Made by a program: the position numbers and the translations under genes. The notes beneath the pieces are model-generated. The model made no database searches. It was not told the origin of the DNA and was given only the letters and a program-made list of their open reading frames with translations. DNA of 64,000 bases from Pelargonium tetragonum (Eukaryota; Streptophyta; Magnoliopsida; Geraniales; Geraniaceae): positions 62,001-126,000 of the forward strand of contig JAYMTL010000005.1 of assembly GCA_036897445.1 (NCBI GenBank), read 5' to 3'. Below, in pieces: positions 1 to 11,672 of the stretch. Within the stretch, counting starts at the first letter, position 1. Each line of letters begins with the position of its first letter.

Positions 1-191
1 AGGAGTCCCGACAGGGTTCTTAAAGTGCTTCACAAGATAAAGTGGGTTGCCGTTATAAACAAGTGTTAAAAAGGCGAAGTAAAATCGACAATAGGTAAGG
101 TTTAGGTAAATATTCAACGCTTGCGGGTTCCTTTTCCTAACTAAAAGGGTCTTAAATCCGGGTTTATAAGGGACCCTTTTATGATAAAAAT

Positions 192-212
192 CTTACTGAA
201 ACCTTACTGAAA
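192..212 (+). repeat. Short tandem duplication CTTACTGAAA
   Basis: CTTACTGAA(A) occurs at 192-200 and again at 203-212, an 11-bp step. It is a minor local duplication with no assignable function. Confidence 0.5.
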
Positions 213-3200
213 AGGCTCCAAAGCTTGATAATATATAAAATAAAAGAGTATCTCTACACCATTAGAGGGCTGCCATAAATAATCGAGAATTTCCGTCGCT
301 GAATAGCAGTGCTCGATAGCTTTTAATCTAAATTAGGATTCCTTCTTATAGACTTTTGTATGACATCAATTTGTAAATCAAACAAGAAGTCACAATATAC
401 CTAAAGTAGGTACGAGGCTTTTGTAGGATACTTATTAATTAGCACCGGCCCACATATTTCATGTTCCCTAACAACGTACTAGGTTCTACATTAGAATCAG
501 AAAGATTAGCATAAAAAGTAATAAAGATATTTAGAAGTTCTTGGTTGTATAGATTTCTAAAGAAGTACGACTTCTTTTCAACAATTAGTGTTAAGGAAAA
601 AAGTTATATAGGATACTAGTGAATTGAAAGGAAAGGGGAAGCAAGGGCGCTTAAAATACGGGGACTCCTACGGGGTTACTAAGCTAAAATTTACCCTTAG
701 ATTAGATACGTTAATAACTAACTTTTCACCGCCCATAACCACAGTATTTACTAGCAAAGGAACTGAATTAGGGACAAGTCGCTCACAAGGAACCCCAAGT
801 TTCTCAATCCAGAAGAAGTGTATGAGATATATCATGAAAAGTAACTCCGTGTTCACTAAGACCTAAAGGCTTTAAAGACTCCTTTGTAATTAAAAAAGTC
901 GCTTTGCCTTCTCCATGTGTAATTTGACTGGTTGGAAAAGGAATTCCGCTCTATTTTAGGGGCTTTTTAGTACTCCCGAGGGTTGGCTAGTGTCTTTTAG
1001 GCAAGTCCCAGTTATTCTTAATCTTTAGACGCCTTTTTTGGTTTGTAAGGAATATTCGTATAAAAGGAACATATAACAAAATTGAGTTACATAAGGAGTC
1101 TAAAAGTTCTTTTTAATTCTATAGGGGATTCCCTTAGAAATTCTCTTGGCTAGTATCAGAAGCAGTTTAAATATCAAAATTTTTACAAAGAATTTGGGAG
1201 CACCTGTGCCTTGGACAAGACCCGGCGATGCTAGAAGCTTTTCTCCTTTATAGTATAGGGGTGAAGAGCAATTTGATCTTACCTTTTTACTAAAAGATCC
1301 TTTTTGAAGGGCAACGACTTCCATTAACGAGTTACAAAATTCCTTTCTAATTACCAAAGAATGAAAAACTAATCACTAAAATATAGAGAAAGGATAGATA
1401 AAATCAAGGGATCTAGATCTTGTACTTTTTTTTTCCAAAGAGTCGAGTATAAAAACGAATATCAGAATTTCAAAGTCTTTCCTTAAAGATAAGCAAAGTT
1501 ATTTTTTCTCACGGGATTCCTTTTTATGAGTTCGTTATCAAAAGCTTTTCTTCGTGTTAATCTACTCCTTTTTAGGGGATTCTTGGGTCCTTTTTAGGAA
1601 TATATAATAGAACAAGGATAACCCTCAAAATTAACTTCGTTTGGGATATAGGAAATTTGACAATTCAAAAGAAACTTCTTTAGTTTTAAGAGTGTCCATA
1701 AACAGAAAAGTATAGGCCTTGTATATCCGTTAGTATATTATAAATATAGAAACCTTTATCTCCATGGTTTAGATTAGAGTTAACTAATAAAGAAAAATAA
1801 GTACAACTTGTAATGCACCTAAGCATCTACAAAAAAGGGCTCAACTCTTATTATATCCGAAGCTCTACTACTTGTTGTATACTGGTTATTATTCACCAAA
1901 CAAAGCTATGCTACTTTATTATCCGTACTCTTTTCAGAAAAACTAAGCCACTATATAAATAATAAATAAGATACATGCGGATACACACTTTAAGCAATTC
2001 TCAATCTCCTATTTAGGAAATGTATTGCCTGAAAGAAGCTGTCATCGTAAAAGAACCTCCCGTCTATCTTTAGTACGGAGTTTCCTACAAGGAATTTACT
2101 TACCTATTATCTCAAAAGTTTCCCCAGTAGCTCTCTCTAACTAAAGGAGACTACTTATCTATAGCTCATCTATTTTTTGCCAATATGTACTTTTTAAGCT
2201 ATACTTTTATTCTAGCTTTGTTGTTTCAGAAAAAAATTGAAAAATAAAGCACAGAATCTAGGACAAAAAACCCCGATGACCTAGAGTTTTCAACGCCTGA
2301 TATAAGGAAAAGCCTTTAAGGAAACTTTAGTTTGTAAGCTCCGAATTTGTATTATAATTCTAAAAAAAGTCTAGTGAATGAAAATAAAAGACCTAATTAG
2401 TTATAAAAGGTTAGGTATAACAGCATCCCTTAAGCTGGGTAGTATTCTACTTCTCAAGTCTATTTTGATTAAAAGGTTTCCTTCGTAGGTATCCATCTTT
2501 TTTATACTATATACATAATACATATACGGGTCCCAACATTTGTTACTTAGCAATAACACAAGTTAGATTTATCTATAACAACAAAATTCCCTGGCTTTCT
2601 TGGTTAATAGCACCAGGTCCTTGTAAAAAAAAAATCTTAATCTCTAACTACATTGAGTTACAAAAAAAGAGTGTAGAATTACTGTTGAATAAGTTGTAGC
2701 CTCGTTTTTATATCTTATTTTTAGTATTCTATAAGAGATGAAATATGTGAGACCTCTCTGATAGCACTAGCGCTATTTCTTAAATAGACTTTGATATCTT
2801 GTTTTCGGCTATTCTAAACGGGATTTTCTATTTCTATATAATTCAAATTCTTTGGTTACATACTGCCTATACTTAAATAAACCGGGGTTTTTAGTGTTTT
2901 CATTTTCTTTAGTTACTGGATTAGTACTAAATTATAAATATGACCGGAAATCCGTAACATAAAAAGTAGAGGGCATACGAGATATTTTTGTATATCGATA
3001 ATAAACTGTGATTAGAATTGTCAGGAATAGACTAGTAAAGTTTTGTACCTTAATAAGGGATCTCTGTGACAGAAGAAAAGCAAGGGGTTCAAATGCTAGA
3101 TTAAAGATTGAGGAACTCCGTGCATTTTTAAGGAAATCTGTCGAAATTCTAATAGATTTATTATTTTAGTTTTCTGCCTAGGATTTTATAATGAAAAAAT

Positions 3201-3656
3201 CGAATTGAGACCCGACTGTTAAACACCGTAGATATACAATTCAGTACTAATACTATTTCGTTCGACGAACTTACTAGATAACTCTTCGTTACAGACACTG
3301 AAAATACCTACCTCATTGAGCTAATACTTTTAAGAAAGACTATATACATAACAATAGAAATTTTCTTAATTTCCTAATTCAGAAGTGTAAAGGTAGGGAA
3401 CACCCTAAAATAAGCTAAAAATAAGACAAAGACGGAAACCCTGTAGGTCTATCAACAGCGGTTTGCTAAACCCATTCTTTTGTTATTCTATTATTATCCT
3501 TTATCTGAAAAGAGGAGATTTCTTGGACTAATCTTGCGAGGGGTGCCCTTGAGATTTCCGTATGATATATAAACTCAAGAGCATAACTTGGTTTTCAAAT
3601 CAAATAGGTAAAATTACTGGTGTATGAGAGAGGTTTAGTAGATCCTAATATAAGGT

Positions 3657-3672
3657 AAAAAGGGTCCCTTTT
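3657..3672. repeat. Mini-palindrome AAAAGGGTCCCTTTT
   Basis: The bases at 3658-3672 are a perfect odd-length inverted repeat, AAAAGGG-T-CCCTTTT. It is the cleanest representative of the purine-to-pyrimidine motif that recurs through the A-type DNA. The short centre means it would form only a tight hairpin, or a cruciform in duplex form. Function is unknown. Similar units in expanded organelle genomes are usually regarded as proliferating selfish palindromes, which is inference here. Confidence 0.6.
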
Positions 3673-3728
3673 AAGAATTCCTTAAGTGACGATAAAAGTT
3701 TAAAGTAACTCTTGTAATAAAAAAAAGG

Positions 3729-3803
3729 AAGCTGTCCCATTTGAACCTACAACCGGCGCCCCTTTTTGAGACCCACGGTTTTACCAAGGTAAATTAAGCT
3801 CTA
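3729..3803 (-). pseudogene. Degenerate tRNA-Trp-like relic
   Basis: Read on the minus strand, this stretch follows the organellar/bacterial trnW layout. It has a TTGGTAAAAC D-loop region, the string GTGGGTCTC at the 5' half of the anticodon arm, and GTAGGTTCAAAT in the T arm, all close to normal spacing. A weak acceptor GAGCT/AGCTT can be drawn, and the D stem keeps TTT/AAA. It does not look functional. The base after GGGTCTC has lost one C, so the CCA anticodon is not present in a standard loop. The 3' half of the anticodon stem reads AGGGG rather than a complement. The 3' half of the T stem reads GGGAC where CCTAC is needed. Alternatives are an edited tRNA or a chance resemblance; I favour a decayed gene. 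Confidence 0.4.
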
Positions 3804-4081
3804 TTCTAGCAACATAAGGAATTCCTAAACCCTTTATATAGACTATGACTTATGCCCAAGAATACTTTACTCAGAAATTACGGGCACTATAAGCTTTATT
3901 TAAATAAAGGGTTGTTTGTAGAATAAGTATCCTGAGATTAAATCAGGAATGTAGCAATTTAGTCCGCATTATATGCTTGTATTTTATCTATATCTAGTGG
4001 AAGCTAGCTCTTTTATTTGCTTTGAACTTCTGTACTCAAACTTTAGACTTTTATGTTCTACCAAATTAAGAATTTGCGTCT

Positions 4082-4099
4082 TGTTTACTTTGTTTACTT
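4082..4099 (+). repeat. Tandem TGTTTACTT x2
   Basis: Two head-to-tail copies of TGTTTACTT. The same 8-9 bp theme, [T]G[CT]TTACTT or CTTACTTTG in pairs, recurs at 5016, 18773 and 19164. This is therefore a small family of paired units rather than a one-off slippage event. Confidence 0.55.
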
Positions 4100-4353
4100 A
4101 GGACCTGGGCTTAGAGCTACTCCCTCTTGAACTATAGGTACTTCTCTTTAGTCTTGACTTAACACCCCCGAAAACCAAATGTCCTTTAAAAGCTTTTGAG
4201 TAGGAGTTGAAGGTCTCCTATGAGTTATAATGGGCAAACAGAGATTCGTCTTTTGTTTTAAGTTTGAGTGGCCACCTTATTAGCAAGTACTCTTATAAAT
4301 ATTTTACTTTTAGAGTCTTTTTTAGAAGACTCTGCTAGGATTTTATATTTATA

Positions 4354-4366
4354 AAAAAAGGGTCCT
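4354..4366. repeat. Mini-palindrome AAAAAAGGGTCCT, copy 1
   Basis: This 13-base string is identical to those at 35105-35117 and 43693-43705. Here it continues as TTTTT, giving an almost perfect inverted repeat. Three identical copies in 64 kb are far more than base composition predicts. Confidence 0.6.
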
Positions 4367-5015
4367 TTTTAAGGGGTTAACTTTTCAATATGTGAGTTCC
4401 TAAACAAAAAGATAGACTTTAGAGTACTAAAAGAAGAACCTATAAGGAACACCCTTGAAGACCCGTAAAGGGTTCCTTTTATTAAAATCTAACTTAAATG
4501 TGCCGCATATGAAGACGCCTGAACCATCGTAACACAATTAACTAACGAGCTTTTATACTCTATTCTTGATTGAATTTAAAAAGTAGGATAAAAATGCCCT
4601 CTAAGGCGAGATGCTTCGAACCTTCAGCCAATGTACTGCTAACTTGTGGTCTGACTTGTTAAAAAGCTAAGAATTTGGTGCCAAAACCAAAACTGACCAA
4701 GCTTAATAAAAAAGTTTAAAGAATCAATTCTAGAGTAAGTGAAACCCTTGTTTTTTTAGAGAATAACACCCTTTTTTATACACTGGCTTAAAGCTTAAGT
4801 GAAGGACTAAAGTAAGACCCGTTATCGTATGCAGTTTAACTTTGTCGAACATAGGATACAATTTTCTTTCGAGTCTCCTTAAATATCTAGAGTAGAAAGT
4901 TCTTTAGGATGCTTTTTAGGCCGAAGAGGGGTGTCCTGTTTTGAACCTAGACCTAAATCTCCAATTTTTCTTACTTATTGTTAATCTAGGATTTGCATCA
5001 CTTTATAGGGATTCT

Positions 5016-5033
5016 CTTACTTTGCTTACTTTG
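5016..5033 (+). repeat. Tandem CTTACTTTG x2
   Basis: Two exact head-to-tail copies of CTTACTTTG. They belong to the same theme as the pairs at 4082 and 19164. A T-loop-like string, GGGGTTCGAATCG, follows about 15 bp downstream, but no cloverleaf can be drawn around it. Confidence 0.55.
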
Positions 5034-6216
5034 TTAGTGGCGACGGGGTTCGAATCGTATTACTAAGGACTGATCTTATTCTATATTAAACTTTTTACAA
5101 GTTTTAATAAAAAGGAGACCATTTGAAAAAGAAACAATCCAAAATTAGCTAAAAATTTTTGTATACGTTCCCTTAGAGGAAGTGTTATTTTTATGTGGGT
5201 CCACCCAATGTGCTCTAGAGTTTTTCTTTGAGGCCGCTGCTAAAATAAGACTGGCGAAAGGGCTTTCTTTGTTAATTGTGCGATCCTGGATGGGGGTTCG
5301 TCTATTAAGAAGTATAGAACTTAGGAATTCTTCAAAAAACGGGTAGGGCCCTTCTAACCAGGAAAATATTCAACCTAAAAGCCGCAGTAATAAAAGAGAG
5401 GGATACTATTTCTTGCAATGGTTTTCATTTTTTTAAAAAGGGTGTAAAAGGTTCTTTTCTTTTAGGCTATTCTGAAAACTAATTGCCCCTTTAGAAAGGT
5501 AATGTAATTAATTGAGCGGAAGTGCTTATGTATCTTTGGTTATAGATTCTGGTGGGCATCTTTACAAAAAATTCAGCAATTTCTAACTCTCCCCCTTCTC
5601 TGGCTTTCCTGGGAAATAAATAATCTTCGAAAAACCCTCCTAACAGGGTCTTGCAAACCCCTACGTGCCCTCAATCAAATAAGCTAAAGGCTAAAACAAT
5701 CCAAATTTCCACAAGAATTTAGTACAATTTAAAAAAGTCTATGGACGGGTAAAAATGACACATAAATTAAGCTTATTTAACCTTTTCAATTACACGTTAA
5801 CTTAGGAAATTCTTAATATAAATAAAAAGTCTCTCACCCGTTCAATAAACATTGTATCCAGCTGGGGTACTAGCCCGAACCTTCTTTATATAGTCTTTTT
5901 CTGGTTAATGGATAACCCTATAAATTTAAAGGGCCTCCTTATAGGGACTTCCCACTGTCTTACTGTACAATTATTCTTTATATTTTGTCCACTTTCGTAT
6001 TAAACTGGGTTCCTCTATCTCTTAGAATCCCAGCCAACTGCAGATTACTCCAGTCCTTGATTTAAAATCAGTAACATATATAGATTTTTATTGGAGTTCC
6101 TTTTTTTACTATATTTACGGGATACTTCGCTTTTGCTGTAATTAGAAACTTACTAAGCCCGGGAAGTTCGGGCAAATACAATGACCTTTGAAAGTCCTGA
6201 TTTTAACTAAGTTAAA

Positions 6217-6239
6217 CCTTACCTAACTTCAAGAGTGCT
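6217..6239 (+). repeat. 23-bp dispersed repeat, copy 1
   Basis: CCTTACCTAACTTC followed by AAGAGTGCT matches 25799-25821 at 22 of 23 positions, with a single A/G difference. Both copies lie at or next to patches of B-type texture. The function is unknown. Confidence 0.65.
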
Positions 6240-6481
6240 TAAAATGAAAGGAAAAATCTCGTTTATAATTTAAACCCGCTAAGGAATGCTTCCAAAGAAA
6301 CTAACAAAAGGAAAACAATCCCTTTAAAGAAGCAATTCCCTTGGCTAAAAAGGGATTTTGTTCCTAGTTTGTACATCTGAGACTTTTACGTTCGATTTAA
6401 GACATTTTACAAATTTTTAATTCTGTGAGGACTTATTTTATTACAGACCTGGGATATAAGAAAACAACTTTTTAGCGCTCC

Positions 6482-6499
6482 TACTACAAGTACTACAAG
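6482..6499 (+). repeat. Tandem TACTACAAG x2
   Basis: Two exact 9-bp copies lie head to tail, at the left edge of the B-type tract. Confidence 0.5.
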
Positions 6500-7415
6500 G
6501 TATTTTAGGTATAATAGCTCTAAGAAATAAATAAAGAAGTCAGTAAGTCAATAGTATATGTGTTTATTCCTAGATTATCTAAGTCAGTTTATCTTTTTAT
6601 TTACTTAACACAATAACCTTCCTCGCTACGCTTCAGTCGACATGTAATAAGAAATCTTACTTGGTTTGGTATGTTCCTGTAGTAATATAATAACAAGGAC
6701 AAAGAGTTAATATACCTTAAATTAAGCAAATTAGACTTTTTTACGAGAGTTATCCTATCAGAGTTTTCCTTTATCCAGAAGTTGTAGTTTTCTTTAATAA
6801 GAACTCTAGGATATCCTTCCTTACAACATTAACTCATTAACTACAATCTATAGGTATTTTAGACAACAGCAACAAAAAGAAGAGTAGTACAGCTCTTACT
6901 AAGATAGAGGGGTCTAGCTCAGAAGAAAGATTGGGTTACAGAAGCTGAGCAAACAGGTTAAGAAAAAAGTATGCAGACTATAACAAAGCTACAAAAAGTA
7001 AGAAGTAAGGAATAAGGGTTGTGGTAAGTAAGTGTATTATAATGACTACAAAAGTTACCCTTTCTCTGTTTCGCTACAGCCCGGTACAAGAACTTACCTA
7101 TATACAACTAAGCTCCTCTATATAAGAGTAAAAGTTCATTCACGACTTTGAGAAGGTCGAAAGCAAAAAAGGAATATACCTAGGACTAATACAACTACTA
7201 GACTTAAACTATCTATGCTATTACTACTTAAAATCTTATTACTAACACTAAATTTGATAGAATACTAGTAAGAAACCCCCATCATAAGACAGCTATAGCT
7301 AAGCGACAGGCTCTAGGACTTTAAGGGTATAGGCTTTTCTGTACAAGTCTTAGGAAAGGTATAGACATTCAGAGAGTTATAGCTGCTAAGTATCCTAGGT
7401 GTAGGTATTCTGACC

Positions 7416-7434
7416 CAACGATAAGCTACGGGGA
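7416..7434 (+). repeat. CAACGATAAGCT repeat, copy 1
   Basis: CAACGATAAGCT followed by ACGGGGA matches 8573-8591 (CAACGATAAGCT then GCGGAGA) at 17 of 19 positions. The second copy sits just upstream of a 19-bp hairpin core. This copy has no such core beside it. Confidence 0.55.
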
Positions 7435-8060
7435 ACTAGAGGAATGTCCTTAGTTTTAAAGAGTAAGTTTTTTATTTGGTTATTTCTTGTATCTGTAGCA
7501 AAGTCAAAACCCTTAAAATAGAAATCCCAATGATAGACAGTAATTCTTCTAGTCAGCTATTCAAGTATATTTTATTCCGATAAAAAGGCTTTGAAGTAAA
7601 GTAAGAAATTCTAATAATAATATAGTAAATCCAAGGCAGGCAATTCAAAAGTTAAACGTATCCAAGGTTTTCTATTTTCTTCTATTAAGGGCACTCTCTG
7701 GCCTGGGTTTGGTCTATGGAGGTTGGCTACTTGCTAGTTCAAGGACTTTTGGTAGTAACTTAAGAATTTAGCTCAATGTCCTTTTTTTCTATTATTGTTA
7801 CGAGAGTTTTCTGCTTTAACGGGATAGTATCAGTAAAGGTAAGTTTCTTTTCTATCTCTTTCTTTCCCAAGTCCTTCCCATTTCTCTTCCTAGTCAAATT
7901 CTCAGTAAAGGATCTCCTTCTCATAAACAAGAAGTGAAGTCTCATTAAGAGTTAAGTAGTCATGCAGAAAAACAAGTTATGAAGAATTCAGTCTGTTTTT
8001 TCTTTGTTGGTCCTATAATGTAATAGGTAGTTAGACTTTTTTACACTTTAATACTGAGTT

Positions 8061-8152
8061 CACCTTCCTCCCTGCGGTCGGTAAGGTGGATGTACTCCTG
8101 GCACTAACCTCTTTAAATGATAAAAGCATAACACAAGATAAATCTTGCCTTA
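8061..8152 (+). repeat. Hairpin-core repeat, copy 1
   Basis: The unit ends in the 19-mer CAAGATAAATCTTGCCTTA at 8134-8152, which is identical at 8593-8611 and 54097-54115. The first 14 bases, CAAGAT-AA-ATCTTG, form a perfect 6-bp hairpin. Upstream the copies resemble each other only loosely, sharing a CCTCC-rich start, a GGTAAG-TGGAT-like stretch and a CTCTTTA stretch. The outer limit of the unit is therefore uncertain. Confidence 0.6.
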
Positions 8153-8493
8153 TAAACCTTATTTTACTACTTTCTAATTAATGGACAGCTTTTCTAGAGC
8201 TCTCTATCTTCTGTAAGTATGTTCCTACCCTAGATACTATAAGAATTCCTGAATAAGCTTTTTTTTTTCTAAAGAGAAGCCGCTTTCTTGTCTTGTAGTA
8301 TCGAGCAGATCAGATAGAAATAGAAGAACCCTTTTTTTAATTAAGTAAGGGTCCAAGGCCAATTTTACCAAATTTTATAAAAGTTGGGGGGAATTTTAGT
8401 AAATCAACAGCAATTGCAGCATTTTGAAATTTCCTTATTTTCGGGTCTTCATAGTGTAAGGGGGGTATATGCTATTATATACTATTGTGACCC

Positions 8494-8611
8494 AACCTCC
8501 TAAACTAAGGTTTAGTTTACTCGGTAAGATGGATTTATGTATATATGATTAAGGTACTCCCCTCTTTATAAGCAACGATAAGCTGCGGAGAGCAAGATAA
8601 ATCTTGCCTTA
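8494..8611 (+). repeat. Hairpin-core repeat, copy 2
   Basis: This second copy carries the same 19-mer at 8593-8611. The hairpin is 7 bp here (GCAAGAT-AA-ATCTTGC). It lies about 440 bp from copy 1 in the same orientation, and contains the second CAACGATAAGCT string at 8573-8584. The upstream part is diverged from the other copies. Confidence 0.6.
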
Positions 8612-11597
8612 AAGTAATACAAATACTAATACATTCTATGAAGAGTAATACAATAGTACAAGCAACAATCCCTATTAATTAAGTCTCATACTAACTCGTG
8701 TAAGTCTACTTCCTCCCCTCTATACTACAAGCTCTAAGGCTGGTAAAAGAAAGATAAGAGCAAGGTCCTTCTAAGCAAAAGAAACCGGAAGAGTTTTACA
8801 GGTAAGGTAGGTTTATTAGGAATTACATATTCTGGTATTTACTTAACAAGCGCTTAGTGAGGAGGCATGCTTGTTTTAGTCGCCAATGTAGGACAGTGAC
8901 TAGAGATGTCTAAAGAGAATATTTTGGAATGGAATTAGAAAATTAAAGGGGATCTTTTCGGTTCCCAGTTGTCAGTAATTTAGGAAATCGAACGATAAAA
9001 GGCCTCATTTAGGTACAATTACAAGGTACAGGTTTAAGCACGTGGAAAAAGAATCGTGTACAAAGGATTTTTAGAATTCTACGGATATTTTGACTTGGAA
9101 ATTGACTCGGAAAAGGGAGACGCTTACCTTATATTCTAAATTCTATTCTCTGTATGTTAAGTTTTAATTAAGCAAGGATTCGAAAACATCTTGAAAAGGG
9201 GGCACTTCACTACTTTATATGTGTTATTTTTAAGTAGCTAATGGGAAAAGATTAAATATTTACCCCTCTATTCTTCGTTTAGCCTTTTCCTTTAATTTAT
9301 CCTCTTCAAAAGCCAGAAATTCTCCAACCTTAACCTTGTGCAAAACCTAGTTAGAATTATCCTGGGATACTACAACACTACTTACGGCGCTCTCGCCTTA
9401 TAAAACCAGATGAATTCTCTTTACTATAAAGAATCCCTAAGTCAACCTATACTTTGTTAGGAGCCACCCCTTTTGCATTTAACTTCCTCGGAACAAGTAT
9501 AGTAGCTAGTCCCTTTGATCCACTGAGTTCATTATATTAGGGTGCACTTTAACAAAAGCCTTTAATATGACAATCTCTCTTAATTGTAAACTTTAAGCTT
9601 ACCTGGGTCGCGCTATAAGAAATAGATCCAACTATATCAAAATCCAAAAGCTGCTTTATTCCTACCTTATACGTTACCTGAAATCAAGCCTTCTTGACTA
9701 AGCGTAACCTAGAAATGGATATATTACACCAGATTTATCCTTTGACATTATACGAGGGTAGTTCACAGGCGGAGATAAAACGAAAAGTAGTTGGAGTTCT
9801 AGCGCTAGGAATTTTACAAAAGGAGTTTCCCTACGGGATTTTGTACTGTAATTAAAAGGAAAAAGAGAAGAAAGGTCTAATCTAGTTGCAATTTTTGTTT
9901 GCTTTTTATCAGGAATGCCCAAGATAAGTACTTTTTCCTCCGCTCCAGGATCCCTAATTAGGTATAAAAGGCCCGCATTTATTACTACTCTACGGCAGCT
10001 ATAAAATATAAAAACGAGAGCTTTTCTATAGAAAATAGAATTTACTAATTTTTTTTCTAAGGTAGATTGCTCTTTGAGCTTTGTTGTATATATACTTGAA
10101 TTGCCGACACTTTAGAGTAGTATAAAAATAGGGGCAAGAAATATTTCAAATATAAAAATACCAAGTGATCGAGCTTTACTTTATCAGAGCGATATTCTTT
10201 TAAAATTAACAAGGAGTCCCTTCTTGCAGAACTTTTTGATATATCCTTCTTTAGTAGTATTATCATATCAGCGGCATCTAGTACCAAGGATTCCAGACTT
10301 CATTTAGGGTTGTTTTGTGGTTTCGGCCTTGAGGTATTCAAAAATTTCTTTTAGATTTATAGCAGTTAAGCTCTCTGAATTTTTTAGAATAAAAAGTAAG
10401 TTCAATTACATAAAGGCTCCCTTAAAGAACTTTTGGATTCTAGTCTAAGCTAAATATAGACTCCTTTTAATAGCCTTAAATCTTAGAACCCCTATTCTAT
10501 AAACTTGAATCTAGCTTAAGGGAATTCCGTTACTTTTAGTAAACAACTTAAGGCAACGCGGGGCTATATTATTTCTTACATTCAGCACTTTTAGGACTCC
10601 ATAAGTAATAGTGGAAACTCTTAAATTCCAATATACCAAAAAAGCCTAAATACTGGGTTTTATCTAACGATAACACAACAGGAGTTTACCAACACTTTCT
10701 ATTTCATTTTTGTCCTGCTTCAAATATTGAGATAATAGAAAGACATTTTGAATTTTCTTCCTGACATGGATCTAGGCGCTTCTTAGTAAGTGGTCTCCCT
10801 TAGGTTCTTGCATATGACCTTCTTTTCATAAGCTAATCAAGACTCCGTTTCTTTATTTTGGGCTTTAAAAAGGCATTAAGTTACTAGGATATAGTCATTA
10901 AAAAAAGCGCTTCCTATTTTGCGGGTGCCTTCACACTTGCTTTTTCTTTTAGTGGATGACTCCTTTTTAATATTTATAAAAGCTGAAGTTAAGATTTGAG
11001 TATAGACGGGAGGTGCTCATTCAATTTACCTTTCTGCGTAGTTGTAGTTATTGACCTAGGTGCCTAAGGAGGTTCGTACTAATTAAAATTAAGGTGACTT
11101 CAATACAACTACTTTTCGTTAGAATTAAGCTAGAAGCCCTTTTTGAGAAATTGTTAGAGAATACTAAAGTATTCCTGCATTAACTTTTTTTAGCATAAAG
11201 AGGGTTTCCTTTCTAAAAGAGGATAGGGATACCGGATTAATTTGAAGAAAGGAAAGGTTGTAAAAGCTTTTTTATGACTCTATTAACATGTTTACGCGAA
11301 ATACGAAGGACTTGCTGTTCTAAAGAGTGCCCTCTTGTTAAAATGCTGCTCTGCTTGGATTCTGTAGGGAATGCCTGTCATTTTTGCATGAGAATTAAGT
11401 ATTGCAATTAGACCCGAAAAGATCCCAATTTTATATACTTTAAAAGTTTTAAGGTCCCAATTAAAGAGATGCTCTTTTTAAAAGATCCCCCGGAGCTCGC
11501 AGAAATTTTGTAAAAGCATAAGGATTCCCGGACCCAGATTTAGGTTTAAAAAACTAAGGTCCTTAGTTTTGACTTATAGAAAGCAAACCCTTCTTAA

Positions 11598-11672
11598 AGG
11601 AGAAAAAGACTAGTCCTGGTAAAGCACTGATTCAGAGAATCAACATGCAAAGGTTCGAGCCCTTTGACTCCA
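11598..11672 (+). pseudogene. tRNA-Gln-like relic
   Basis: The 3' half is very close to organellar/bacterial trnQ. CATGCAAAGGTTCGAGC followed by CCTTTGACTCCA gives a complete T arm, AAAGG-TTCGAGC-CCTTT, and an ACTCCA acceptor end. The 5' half has GGAG (pairing with CTCC) and a TGGTAAAGCA D-loop region. The anticodon arm is the same length as in trnQ, but its sequence is changed: TGAT/ATCA pair around loop TCAGAGA, so the loop reads AGA with C at the normally invariant position 33. Only about four acceptor pairs form. The T arm and acceptor make common descent from trnQ likely. The lost anticodon and weak D stem argue against function as tRNA-Gln. It could be a decayed copy, or a processed/edited tRNA. 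Confidence 0.55.

Larger units (their letters stand above)
1..6480. other. Gene-free A-type tract 1
   Basis: No open frame here exceeds 85 codons (1100-1357, minus), and none shows a recognisable motif or a plausible gene context. The tract is AT-rich and carries short G-run/C-run inverted repeats roughly every 100 bp by eye, for example AAGGGACCCTT at 168-178 and GGGGATTCCC near 1125. It contains the trnW-like relic, three of the identifiable mini-palindrome or tandem repeats listed separately, and one copy of a 23-bp dispersed repeat. A small GC-rich hairpin, GCCCG/CGGGC with a 7-nt loop, lies at 6157-6173. I see no promoter or ribosome-binding context worth calling. The right-hand limit is approximate. 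Confidence 0.6.
6480..8950. other. Gene-free B-type tract 1
   Basis: The texture changes here. Runs of GGG/CCC become scarcer, and longer dispersed repeats appear, including two copies of the 19-bp hairpin core and two copies of a CAACGATAAGCT-CGG string. The only named open frame is 61 codons (7760-7945, minus) and is not convincing. The string CCTTCCTCGCTACGCTTC near 6618 and the similar CCTTCCTCCCTGCGGTC at 8063 recall dispersed repeats of chlorophycean organelles; this is an impression from memory, not a match. Both boundaries are approximate. Confidence 0.5.

Noticed and set aside
5379-5392. AAGCCGCAGTAATA, resembling the small-subunit rRNA 530 loop
   Set aside because: The surrounding bases do not match the conserved loop, and no other rRNA landmark lies at the right distance.
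6909-6950. GGGGTCTAGCTCAG with a downstream CTGAGC, like a tRNA 5' half
   Set aside because: No T arm or matching acceptor 3' strand follows, so no cloverleaf forms.
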